NCBI GenBank assembly: GCA_049472395.1
Contig: JBLIRR010000018.1
Coordinates: 1 to 64,000 of the forward strand
Length of the DNA: 64,000 bases
Reading direction: 5' to 3'
DNA from: JBLIRR01 sp049472395
GTDB taxonomy: Bacteria > SZUA-182 > DTGQ01 > JBLIRR01
The notes under the pieces are model-generated. The model searched no databases. It was not told the DNA's origin and worked only from the letters and a program-made list of their open reading frames with translations. A program made the position numbers and the translations under genes. The stretch's first letter is position 1; every line of letters begins with the position of its first letter. Below are positions 25,279 through 34,644 of this stretch, piece after piece.

Positions 25279-27042
25279 TTATGAGCACTCAATGAACGAG
25301 CTTAGTAAATTGAGGTCTACCTCGCATTTTTCAGCAGCCTTCTCCACAATACTCTCCAAAGGCTTCTTATAGGCGAGAGGCACCAGGAGCACATGTTTTT
25401 TGGGGAAAGAGAATGTGGGGATATTCTTTTTCTGCAATTCTTTCTGCACATAGGGCAATACCCCCTTGTGCGTGCATTGCACACCCGCAAACTCTGAGAG
25501 TGCTATCTCACAGGTTTTTTTCTTTTTTACCTCTTTTATGATAGCTGCCTTTAACTGCGAATGAGTTTTGCGGGTATGGTGAAAGATTTTCTCTGAATAG
25601 TTAAATTTCTGTGGAAAATATCCCTGATCTTCAAGGCTCAGAAATATATCCTCTGCCTCTTTCACCATAAATATATTGGAATCGATAGTCTTATTTATAT
25701 AGCCAGCAAGCTGTGTGCCCTCGCATGAGACCTCCTTGAGCTTGTTTTTTTCAATCTCAAGCAGTGAATAGCCCCGGTAAAGCGTAATCTTTTCGCCGTG
25801 ACTTCCCCAGCTTTCAATCTCCTGCACAATATTCTGGGGAAGGGGTGAGGAGGAGATGGTCCTGAATTGCCGAATAATAGAGCTTACATCCTCCCCTTGA
25901 GCAACCCTGTCGGCAATTTTCTTTTTCTCCAGTCGAAATATCAGGCTTTGATCATCATTTATGAGCGTGCCATATCGCGTAAAAATTTCCAGTTCCATCT
26001 CAGCATACCCAGAATATTGAACCACGACTTCATGATTGGCCTGGATCGTTACGGTTACCTGATTATACGAAGGATCTTTGCCATGCACTGTGAAAAACTT
26101 CTGCGTCAGGGAGAATGCGAGCAGGTTTCCATAGGGAGGGGGACGCATGGGAGATGGCGGGTCGGGCGAGTGAGCCAAATTCACAAATCCCAGTATGAAG
26201 GGGATCTGCTCAAGGAAAAAGGCTACATATCTTCCCTCGACCCTCTCAAAGGCATCGATCTCCCCTTCCTGGATCTCTTGTCTGCGGTACCGCTCCTCGT
26301 AGGGCCCCTCCTTGCCCTTATTCGGATATTCATAGAAACAATGATATATATTATCCTTTGTAGTTCTGTCCCGTGTGGTGCGGTTAATGATCAAATTGAA
26401 ATGGTTCTTTTTAATATAGGCTATAAGGTCAGAGAGGCTATACCAAAGACCAGGCTTAAGCTCAAGCAGGATGTCCAATAGTGCGGAACGAATCTTCGCA
26501 AGATTCATCTTTGAGGCTGCATTTACCCCTGATCCGAAAGACTCGAACCGCTCGTGAGGGAAAAAGAGAGGTACGTGATGAAATTCATTTTTGATATAGG
26601 TATCCAATCCCTTTCGAATTGCCTTTTCCTTATCAAGGCTGCTGCATTGCAAATAATGTTCCCACGACTCCTTGCACGGTATAATATAGTTATCCGGATA
26701 TGAAGGCTCGATACTGGAATAGCCCATGTATTTGCCTTTCGTGTCAAAAGAAACTAAATTCATGCACCGGGCTAATTGAGAAATAAAATCAGACCAATAT
26801 CCACTTCCATGGTGCTCAACATAGGCCAGCTCGTCTTTATGGGACAACATTTTTGCCAATTTCTTGGCCGGGCCTTTTGGAATCGTATTGGCCCGGTGAC
26901 TTCTTTTAAGATCATAGCCAACTACATAATTCATAAATCGATAAAGGTCCCTTCGTAAAAATATATCATTGCGCGAAGTAACAGACTTCGCAATAGTATC
27001 TGATGATATGGTCCGGATAGTTTTCGTTACGTTGTTACTCAT
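25279..27042 (-). CDS. XPB-partner protein with helicase-associated (Helicase_C_3-like) domain
   Basis: 587 residues from the ATG at 27042. The alternative TTG at 27075 would overlap the upstream gene by 41 bp, whereas ATGAGTAA at 27042 overlaps its stop by only 8. The central part (roughly 320-480) has the pattern of the helicase-associated domain found in actinobacterial proteins encoded next to XPB, including FRTISSSPLPQNIVQEIESW followed by an LYRGYSLLEIE strand. There is no ATPase motif, so it is probably a regulatory or DNA-binding partner of the helicase encoded downstream. Cytoplasmic. Confidence 0.65.
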   Translation of the reverse strand: MSNNVTKTIRTISSDTIAKSVTSRNDIFLRRDLYRFMNYVVGYDLKRSHRANTIPKGPAKKLAKMLSHKDELAYVEHHGSGYWSDFISQLARCMNLVSFDTKGKYMGYSSIEPSYPDNYIIPCKESWEHYLQCSSLDKEKAIRKGLDTYIKNEFHHVPLFFPHERFESFGSGVNAASKMNLAKIRSALLDILLELKPGLWYSLSDLIAYIKKNHFNLIINRTTRDRTTKDNIYHCFYEYPNKGKEGPYEERYRRQEIQEGEIDAFERVEGRYVAFFLEQIPFILGFVNLAHSPDPPSPMRPPPYGNLLAFSLTQKFFTVHGKDPSYNQVTVTIQANHEVVVQYSGYAEMELEIFTRYGTLINDDQSLIFRLEKKKIADRVAQGEDVSSIIRQFRTISSSPLPQNIVQEIESWGSHGEKITLYRGYSLLEIEKNKLKEVSCEGTQLAGYINKTIDSNIFMVKEAEDIFLSLEDQGYFPQKFNYSEKIFHHTRKTHSQLKAAIIKEVKKKKTCEIALSEFAGVQCTHKGVLPYVQKELQKKNIPTFSFPKKHVLLVPLAYKKPLESIVEKAAEKCEVDLNLLSSFIECS

Positions 27043-28528
27043 CACTAATTCTGATACTATATTTTTTCTGTTCAAGAAAATTCAAGATTCTCATTTCATC
27101 CTTTTCCGACACCGCGAAGAAATTTCCTCTTACAGGATGAAAAGCCTCCGGGAAGGTATGCTGCAGAAGAGCCGAAATAGTGACATCCTGGATCTCGAAA
27201 ATGCTCAGATTGGAATGGAGCATGAACTTGCCAAAATTTTTTTCAACTTTGCTAAATGCTCGTTTATACAGAGAAGAATTGTCATAGAGATACCCATAAA
27301 GACGAAGTGAGGAGAAATCAGAGCGCGCCCGATAAATCTTTCCGCATTTAATCAAAGAAGGAGAGCATCGAAGTGCATCCTTGGATATCTCCCAAGCAGA
27401 AATCGATAGGATTTCAAAAAGCGCAAAGGCTGAAATCCGCCTATGATCAATGCACAGAGAGCCATCATGCTCAGTAGCAATTCCTTCACAATGCACAGAA
27501 ATGTCCGCCGTATCGCCTCTGGCCACTCTGCAATCTTTTCTCCGCAGACGATAGTAAGACTCTTTCTCATCCGTGCTCTTTTCCATTAAGCCCATAACAG
27601 CGGCTTCATCGCATACCTTGTGTAAGATCTTCTCACGCTTTTCCGTATCCTGTAAACAGGTCAACTGAAAAAAAAGTTCCTGCATTTTCGAAAAGCTCAT
27701 CCATTCCGCGGTGGGCAGTGTCTCAAGCAGGTAAAATAAATTGGTCACTACATCGAGTTTATAAAAGGAATAGTCATGGACATTGCGTGCGCGCAAGGTG
27801 GAATAAATCGCTGTAAGCAAATTCTCTATGCGCCGAATCGGCCTGTCATGAAAATGGGCAATACCCTCTCTCCAAGAAATATGATCTGCTATTTTCTGTT
27901 CCATCTTATGCTTCGGATTCTTGAGCCCAATAGAGGAGAGAATAACATCTTTTACAAAGAGTTCAAAAGAATAAGTTGTGGTAGGTTTATCCCTTTTTAC
28001 TCCCTGTATAGGTAATGGGGGCAGAAGAGAAGAAAATTGAGGAGGAAGAAGAAAATCATAACGTTCAAATTGGCTATTGTAAGAACCGTAATGATTGGAT
28101 TGTATAATTATTACTAATCCCTTGACAGCTAAATCATTCTTTAATTGAATAAACGATTTTCGATACTCCTTTGCACTGAGCCACATGAAAGAGCCGCGTG
28201 ATTGGGCACTCTCCCAATTATTCAAATATCTCATGGCTCTTTTAAGATCTATCGGATCCTTATGTATCTTTAAGTAATGCAAAAGAAACTGGTAATGGGG
28301 CGCAAGATCATTAAATACCTCTACGATTTTCTCAGGAATGAGGAATTTCTCAACCACTAACTCCACTAATCCGCTCTTGTCAATTCCCTTAACAATGATC
28401 CCCTTATTCTTTGCGAGGCTCTTGAGATCAGCCTGGGTGAAAATATTCCCCAGCATGTCATTTATCTTCGTTTCGAGTTTCTTGTCAGTCTTATTCATAA
28501 TAAACACAAAGGGGATGCTTTTATTCAT
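27035..28528 (-). CDS. First gene of XPB operon, unknown function
   Basis: 497 residues, no signal peptide, no Walker motifs. It starts MNKSIPFVFIMNKTDKK with AAAGG 6 bp upstream. The first 110 residues look like a small helical DNA-binding-type domain (a SAP-like fold is possible: QADLKSLAKNKGIIVKGIDKSGLVELVVEKF). The C-terminal part, with FEILSISAWEI and an IFEIQDVTISALLQ strand, resembles the domain of the next gene's product. Because it overlaps that gene and leads into XPB, a shared role in DNA repair or remodelling is inferred. I do not recognise a named family. Confidence 0.6.
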   Translation of the reverse strand: MNKSIPFVFIMNKTDKKLETKINDMLGNIFTQADLKSLAKNKGIIVKGIDKSGLVELVVEKFLIPEKIVEVFNDLAPHYQFLLHYLKIHKDPIDLKRAMRYLNNWESAQSRGSFMWLSAKEYRKSFIQLKNDLAVKGLVIIIQSNHYGSYNSQFERYDFLLPPQFSSLLPPLPIQGVKRDKPTTTYSFELFVKDVILSSIGLKNPKHKMEQKIADHISWREGIAHFHDRPIRRIENLLTAIYSTLRARNVHDYSFYKLDVVTNLFYLLETLPTAEWMSFSKMQELFFQLTCLQDTEKREKILHKVCDEAAVMGLMEKSTDEKESYYRLRRKDCRVARGDTADISVHCEGIATEHDGSLCIDHRRISAFALFEILSISAWEISKDALRCSPSLIKCGKIYRARSDFSSLRLYGYLYDNSSLYKRAFSKVEKNFGKFMLHSNLSIFEIQDVTISALLQHTFPEAFHPVRGNFFAVSEKDEMRILNFLEQKKYSIRISDE

Positions 28529-28735
28529 AATAACCTTTCATGGCCGGGATTAAAAAATATAAATTAGAAGCAGCATAATTAACACTTAAGGACAAATTAT
28601 ATCAAATGAAAGAGGCTCATTCAATATGCGGTAATTCTGATATAATAGTGAACGATAAAAAAAAAGGAGAAAACTCTTTGAGAAAATAAGAAAGAAGCGT
28701 ATAATTATGATTGATATGTCTGGATAGAAAGAATA

Positions 28736-29431
28736 ATGTCAAAAAAACGTAATAGTAGGAAAAGAAGAAAGAAATCATTAAAAAGAAGTAATCCTCAATT
28801 ACACAGGACAGAAATACCCTCTACCACCACTCGCTTAGTATCTTACGATTACAATATTACAGATGAGCCAATCAAAAATCTAGTGAAAATTCCAAAAGAA
28901 ATAGAAAAAGAGGTTGAAGAGTTGTTTTATAAATCTCAAGAGAGACCTGAAGAAGCAATCGAGCCTTTAGAGACTTTAATAAAAGACTACCCTTTTATAC
29001 CTCAGCTTTATAATTATCTTGGTGTTGCATACTCCAGAATAGGTGATTATAGAAACGCGCAAAAGATAGCAAAAATTAATTATGAAAAAAATCCTCATTA
29101 TCTTTTTGCAAAGCTCAATTATGCTGAAATTTGTCTTCAAAAGGGTGAGGCAGAAAAAATTCCTGAGATTTTTGATAATAAATTTGAGTTAAAAGCATTA
29201 TATCCGAAAAGAAATGAGTTTCATATTACTGAAGTTGCAGGATTTTGGGGAGTAATGGGAATATATTTCTCGCTTATTGGTTTCACTGAACAGGCGCAGC
29301 TATATTATAAGCTATTAAAAGAATTGGCCCCTGAAAATCCCTATACAAAAAACCTTGGCTTTCAACTTACGTGTTCTTCATTTAAAAATAGGTTGTTATC
29401 AATAAAGGATAAAATGATACCGAAAAAATGA
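28736..29431 (+). CDS. TPR-containing protein with basic N-terminus
   Basis: 231 residues. The first 20 residues are almost all Lys, Arg and Ser, then come about 3 TPR-like helical hairpins (for example PFIPQLYNYLGVAYSRIGDYRNAQ with NPHYLFAKLNYAEICLQKGEAE). No catalytic motif. It is divergent from the XPB operon, with a 207-bp shared upstream region. Likely a cytoplasmic scaffold; partner unknown. Confidence 0.7.
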   Translation: MSKKRNSRKRRKKSLKRSNPQLHRTEIPSTTTRLVSYDYNITDEPIKNLVKIPKEIEKEVEELFYKSQERPEEAIEPLETLIKDYPFIPQLYNYLGVAYSRIGDYRNAQKIAKINYEKNPHYLFAKLNYAEICLQKGEAEKIPEIFDNKFELKALYPKRNEFHITEVAGFWGVMGIYFSLIGFTEQAQLYYKLLKELAPENPYTKNLGFQLTCSSFKNRLLSIKDKMIPKK

Positions 29432-29472
29432 TCAATGACAAATAAGGGCATATTTGGGGGTCAGAGAAAGAT

Positions 29473-29904
29473 TTAATAACGGAAATACTGACTATCTTGA
29501 AAGAGTAATTCATAATAAGGAAGAAATAGTATTTCAGTAGTATCGAATTTACTTCTTTCTCTCATCGCTAAGTTGATTATAATCGCCTGTGTCGGTTTAT
29601 ACTTCTTAATAAAGCTTTTTAAAGAAGGATTAATCTCCGGTTTTTTCATATTTCTATATTTAACCTTTACAGGTATAACATCTCTGCCGGATTCAATTAC
29701 AAAATCTACCTCTGCTTTATCTTTAGTACGCCAAAAATGAATTTCACCCGAGCTAAAGCGGAATTTTTCTCGCAGTACATGAAAAATAAGATTTTGAAAC
29801 AGAAAGCCAAATTCATTGGAAACTGATAGACTCCCAAAAAATCCTAATATATAATTCCTTAAGCCACAATCATAAAAATAGCTTATAGGCGATTTAGTAA
29901 TTTC
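29473..29904 (-). pseudogene. C-terminal remnant of an AAA ATPase with DUF4143
   Basis: A 143-codon frame without a start codon reads as the C-terminal nuclease-like part of the AAA/DUF4143 family: SYFYDCGLRNYILG, then FWRTKDKAEVDFVIESG, IPVKVKY and KSFIKKYKPTQAIIIN, to a stop at 29473-29475. The EVDF...VKVKY pattern is the family's hallmark. The N-terminal P-loop ATPase half is absent, with an in-frame stop at 29905-29907. The rest of the gap, 29905-30106, shows nothing recognisable. Confidence 0.7.
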
Positions 29905-30106
29905 TTATATTTTAGCCCGAGAAATTTAAAAGTCAAGTTATAAATTACTCGTATATTTAATATGGAATAAAAATTTCAGCAATAAATATTTTTTTCACGG
30001 TGTGCCGATAAAATAGTATCATCATCACATTATAATTCTGGGACTTGGGTTTTCTCGCCAGCATGCTTAAGGAAATAGTCTACCAAATCGGTAAGGCACT
30101 TTAATT

Positions 30107-32521
30107 ATGAAAATAACGAACGAAAGATACAAGATTAAGAAGGAACTCGGGAAAGGGGCCTCTACTATCAATTACCTTGCCCTTGATCTTACAACCGGCC
30201 AAGAGGGTGTAATAAAATGCCTTTCTCTACCTATGCAGATCAATGATTCAGAACCTATTATCCGTCGTCTCTCACATCAAGCCAATATCCTCTCCCATTT
30301 GCACCACCCCAATATTCCTGAATACATAGACTTTTTTACAGAATCAGATGACGCCAATATTTACGTATGTTTGGTTCAGAAGTATATCGAGGGTAAGAGT
30401 CTGCGTCAGTTAATAGAAGAGGGAAAACATTTTACCGAACAAGAAATCATCCAGCTTATGCGTGAATTTACACACATTCTTGAATACATTCACAGTTTCT
30501 CTCCTCCGATTATCCATAGGAATATTAAACCCCGCAATATACTCATTGGAAGAAATAATACTGTCTACCTTACGGAGTTAGGGCTGACAAGGTATAAAGT
30601 GCTCGATCATCTCTCTATGCCTTCCTCTGTTATGACAGAATCATTAGGATATGTTCCCCCTGAAGTATTGAAGGGTAAAGCCTCTCCTGCCTCCGATATT
30701 TATGGGCTTGGAGCAAGCATGATTTATGCCCTTTCCCACAAAGACCCGATCCATATGGGCACTATGAAGTCAAGAATTAACTTCCGAGCGCATGTCAATA
30801 TATCAGATGCCTTTGCGAAAATTCTTGCACGAACAGTGGGGAAGAACGTCAATGATCGGTATCAAAGTGCCAGGAAGCTGCGGCGAAGACTTGATACATT
30901 AAAGGAGCCTCTCTCTGTTAAATTGGGTCTTCCGCATATATGGAAGCTCATGCCCAAGGGGCGCCCGGCAATTATTCTCACGCTTTTTATTGCTTATTTG
31001 CTCTTCGTTCTTTTATTGCCTTTCATAATGAAAAGGAAAGATAAGCCCCCCTCTCATTCAGACCGTTCAGCTGCGTTACGCTCTTTTAAAGAAGCGTCAG
31101 ACAATAGGGCGGACTCTGACGGTGAGACGGACATGGGGAAACAAATCCATAGGGTGAATGAAATAGAGGCGGTCGCCTCTGAAATTTTTTATAATCGGCC
31201 TATGTGTAAGGTTCGTCTCCTTTATAACAAGATGCCATTTCAGAGCGTTTCTCCGGAGAAGCCCAATTTCTTTATCTTTCATCAGGAGATGAGAACTACT
31301 TTTTCCCCACAAACCCAATTGAATGATGATTTTTATGAATTATGGGGGATACCCAGGGGTAAGATCCAGTTAAGCGTCGAGGTAAATGCGAATACTGATA
31401 ATCCGAATCGCTTTCCCGGTGATTTTCTTTATTGGGGAAAATCATTTGACCTTATCGAACAGGAGCACACCATAGATGTAAACCTTTATCAGGTAATCCA
31501 TTTAATTGCACCTCAGGATAATAACAATAGAATGCACTATACCGGCTCATCCGATTGTTCACAGCCCGCGGTATATAAAAGTCCCGTCACCTTTTCATGG
31601 GAATCACTTGGTGAAGGTGTCATATACGATTATGCGCTTGGGACAGTAGATTGTCTGAAACACCTATATCACCAAGGAAGCGTGGCCAGGGGCCAAACTG
31701 AGGATACCTCCGTAACCTTAAGCCTGGCACCTAATAAAAGGCATGAGAAATATTCTTTTCACTTGAGGGCCTTTAAAAATGACCAGCTCATTGGGAGATT
31801 ATTTGTTCATGATGAAGGAGGCTCTGACTGGAATTATGGTTTTGTTATCAATAATGAGGAGAGCGATACAGTGGTCCGGGGCCGTCTTTTTTACCAAGGG
31901 AATCCACTACCCATAGTAAGCAGGGAAACACCTTATTTCTGGTTTCGCAATGAAGAGAAGAATGTAGTTGAAAATCCAAAGGTAGAATATGCAAATGGAG
32001 AATTTAATATATTCAATTTGCCTATAGGCAGAATAGGGATGAGCGTTACCCTTAATCTCAATAAAGAAAATCCTGTGAATTACCCGGGAGACCTGAGAGC
32101 CTGGTCCACCTTTATGGTAAATAAAGGGGAAAATCCTGAACTACTTATTACGATGCAAGAGGTCATGCATTTAACCGCCCCACAGGATAATGGCAAGGTA
32201 ATGGAGTTATGGGGTGCAGAATGCATGGATAAGATTACCTTCAACTCACCGGTCCGTTTTCGCTGGGCACCTCTCGGAAGGGATGTGGTATATCATATTC
32301 GTATAACCCGAATGGACTGTAATAACTATTATAACAATAAAGAGACAGTCACAGATATCAAGATTAGCGAGACATTCTATACGGCGAATCTTCTGCCAAG
32401 TGAGGAAAATGAGTGCTATGGATTTCACCTGTATGCGCTAAAAAAAGAGCAAACGATTGGCTTGCTCATGACACATGGCAGCAATGGCATGGGGTGGGAT
32501 TATCGTTTCAGGGTTCGATAA
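30107..32521 (+). CDS. Membrane-anchored pseudokinase with two extracytoplasmic repeats
   Basis: 804 residues. Residues 8-270 have the fold pattern of Ser/Thr kinases: GKGAST glycine loop, Lys37 in GVIKCL, PPE at the end of the activation segment, and SDIYGLG. Catalytic residues are changed: the HRD aspartate is Asn (HRN, 137-139), DFG is replaced by ELG (Glu157), and the helix-C Glu position reads Gln. A single membrane segment lies at about 287-308. Outside are two tandem ~190-residue repeats sharing HLTAPQDN/HLIAPQDN and FSWESLG/FRWAPLG blocks. It probably binds rather than phosphorylates a partner and relays an external signal. Confidence 0.8.
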   Translation: MKITNERYKIKKELGKGASTINYLALDLTTGQEGVIKCLSLPMQINDSEPIIRRLSHQANILSHLHHPNIPEYIDFFTESDDANIYVCLVQKYIEGKSLRQLIEEGKHFTEQEIIQLMREFTHILEYIHSFSPPIIHRNIKPRNILIGRNNTVYLTELGLTRYKVLDHLSMPSSVMTESLGYVPPEVLKGKASPASDIYGLGASMIYALSHKDPIHMGTMKSRINFRAHVNISDAFAKILARTVGKNVNDRYQSARKLRRRLDTLKEPLSVKLGLPHIWKLMPKGRPAIILTLFIAYLLFVLLLPFIMKRKDKPPSHSDRSAALRSFKEASDNRADSDGETDMGKQIHRVNEIEAVASEIFYNRPMCKVRLLYNKMPFQSVSPEKPNFFIFHQEMRTTFSPQTQLNDDFYELWGIPRGKIQLSVEVNANTDNPNRFPGDFLYWGKSFDLIEQEHTIDVNLYQVIHLIAPQDNNNRMHYTGSSDCSQPAVYKSPVTFSWESLGEGVIYDYALGTVDCLKHLYHQGSVARGQTEDTSVTLSLAPNKRHEKYSFHLRAFKNDQLIGRLFVHDEGGSDWNYGFVINNEESDTVVRGRLFYQGNPLPIVSRETPYFWFRNEEKNVVENPKVEYANGEFNIFNLPIGRIGMSVTLNLNKENPVNYPGDLRAWSTFMVNKGENPELLITMQEVMHLTAPQDNGKVMELWGAECMDKITFNSPVRFRWAPLGRDVVYHIRITRMDCNNYYNNKETVTDIKISETFYTANLLPSEENECYGFHLYALKKEQTIGLLMTHGSNGMGWDYRFRVR

Positions 32522-32615
32522 AAGAACAAGCCACCACCGCGAGCACAGAGGACGATCTCTCTGTCTTCTAAGGTGAAATAATAATCATATAATTTCTCGC
32601 TCCACCTGTGTGGTA

Positions 32616-34493
32616 TTAAAATGAGGTAATAATACCATTACTTTTTAAGGTAGTGAGGATCTTTTCTACAGATTCTTCTACACTAAGCTTGTCTGTTTCA
32701 ATTAAAACTTCAGGATTATCCGGTTCTTCATAAGGAGCAGATATTCCGGTAAATTCAGGTATAATCCCCTGTCGTGCCTTTTGATAGAAGCCCTTTGGGT
32801 CTCGTTTTTCACATACGGAAAGAGGGGCTTTTACAAAGACCTCAATAAACTCACCCGCGTCATTCAGCTTCCTCGCCCTCTCCCTATCATTTCTGTAAGG
32901 AGAAATGAATGAGGTAACGGCAATTGCCCCTGCCTCGGCAAAAAGATGGGCAACTTCACCAATTCTTCGAATATTTTCTTGCCGGTCCTCAGGAGTAAAA
33001 CCAAGATCGCCATTAAGGCCATGCCTGATATTATCACCATCAAGGATAAATACGTGACACCCCATGGCAAACAGTCTTTCTTCAAGCCTTGTGGCAATGG
33101 TTGATTTACCGCATCCTGAAAGGCCAGTGAGCCACAATACAACCCCCTTATGACCATTTCTTTTCTCTCGTTCCTGCTTGGTCACCACCGTATCATGCCA
33201 GATCACATTTTTAGTTTTCATCTTATCTTTTCTCTTCTCGGACGCATAATAGTCGATCAAGATATCGCCCACACACTTTCGCAGTATCCTTTCATCAACA
33301 TCTTCTCCGTTTAAGAGTTGGGCCCTTACCTGTTTTCCGGAGATGAAGACCGTGTGATACCCTCTGGGCTCGAATTCCTCGATCAGGCCCACACGGTTAA
33401 TTTCTTGATAAAAAGCCGCAAATCCCACTTTTGCCGGTTCAATGAGAAGCTCTCCCTGGAGGTTGTCAAATTTTTCATGCGCATCAAAATCGCCCCAAAT
33501 GGCTGATCCGTCATCATAGGGCGCATCCGCATGCTTTCTTCCGATAATAATATTGGTGAATCCATAATTTTGCCTATAGATTGAATGCATAATCGCCTCT
33601 TTCGGACCAGCATAAAACATCTTCATATCAAGGCCAATGAGGGCCAATTCATCATCCAGGTCATATCCCTTTGATTTCCAAAGTTCCTCATCCTTATCAC
33701 CATATCCGATCATTTTATTTTCTATCAATGCCTCATAAGTATGCATTCTCACATCAGCCGGTATATCATCCGATTTTGTTGCGCCAACGAGCGGATTTAA
33801 CACCGTGCCTGTATAATAGCCCTTGCTGGTAAGGGTCTCTGCAGCATACACCATTGCATATTCATGAGCGCGATGCAGGGCATTTCTGGTCTGAAATGCG
33901 ACAATTTTCTCCCATCCTCTTTTATGAAATAATGCCCGTGTTTGTAAGGGGGTGAGCATATATTTGCCGAACCTGGGATTTTTGGGCTGGGGAAAAGCCC
34001 AGATTTTCCCCCCGAGCAGATAATCCCGCGGATCATCATTAAAAATGCGCGCACCAGGGTGGTCTCCTCTCTCAGTTCCATATACCGAGGCATTATATCG
34101 TGCTTTATCAAAAGGATAGATATCCTCAATCTCCAATGTACCGACTATTTCCCCTCTTTCATCTTTCACCAGCAGTGTCTCTCCGATCTTCATCTTTTCT
34201 GTCTCTTCCTTGAACACAGGAAAGGCCAGGGGTATGGTCCATGCATATTTTTTCCCGTTCCGCTCGATTACTTCCTCTTCAAGAACCCTATAAAACTCAT
34301 CCCGGCACATCGGCCCTTCAAGTGGAGAGAGCGCACCATCCGCCATACGATAGAATATTGATAAATCGCCATCACTAATCGTATATATAGTATAATCTTT
34401 ACCTTCTGATACTATTCTTTCCTTTTCTATTTCAGGGAGAGACCGATTTATTAGCCCACATCCACCATGAGCTGGTAACAATATAGCACTCAT
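32616..34493 (-). CDS. Bifunctional sulfate adenylyltransferase / APS kinase
   Basis: 625 residues. The ATP sulfurylase part (1-425) has QTRNALHRAHE and a GRKHADAPYDDG version of the usual GRDHA motif. The APS kinase part (about 440-620) has the P-loop GLSGCGKST, DGDNIRHGL and SFISPYRNDR. Together they convert sulfate and ATP to APS and then PAPS in the cytoplasm, for sulfate assimilation or sulfation. No reductase or transporter genes are nearby. Converges with the pseudokinase gene; separated from alr by 151 bp. Confidence 0.93.
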   Translation of the reverse strand: MSAILLPAHGGCGLINRSLPEIEKERIVSEGKDYTIYTISDGDLSIFYRMADGALSPLEGPMCRDEFYRVLEEEVIERNGKKYAWTIPLAFPVFKEETEKMKIGETLLVKDERGEIVGTLEIEDIYPFDKARYNASVYGTERGDHPGARIFNDDPRDYLLGGKIWAFPQPKNPRFGKYMLTPLQTRALFHKRGWEKIVAFQTRNALHRAHEYAMVYAAETLTSKGYYTGTVLNPLVGATKSDDIPADVRMHTYEALIENKMIGYGDKDEELWKSKGYDLDDELALIGLDMKMFYAGPKEAIMHSIYRQNYGFTNIIIGRKHADAPYDDGSAIWGDFDAHEKFDNLQGELLIEPAKVGFAAFYQEINRVGLIEEFEPRGYHTVFISGKQVRAQLLNGEDVDERILRKCVGDILIDYYASEKRKDKMKTKNVIWHDTVVTKQEREKRNGHKGVVLWLTGLSGCGKSTIATRLEERLFAMGCHVFILDGDNIRHGLNGDLGFTPEDRQENIRRIGEVAHLFAEAGAIAVTSFISPYRNDRERARKLNDAGEFIEVFVKAPLSVCEKRDPKGFYQKARQGIIPEFTGISAPYEEPDNPEVLIETDKLSVEESVEKILTTLKSNGIITSF

Positions 34494-34644
34494 TATTCCA
34501 AATTCTCCTTATTTAAATAATTCACTGCGTTATCTGTTTAAGCTTCTTGCCACTCATATCATGTTCAATGTTTACTTAATTTACGATTATTATATATTTT
34601 TTCACAGGAAAAACCAATCATTCGGACAAAATTCCGGATGGATA

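Noticed and set aside
32522..32615. Hairpin between the pseudokinase and Sat-CysC genes
   Set aside because: ACAGAG/CTCTGT pairing is short with a loose loop and no T run; not enough to call a terminator.
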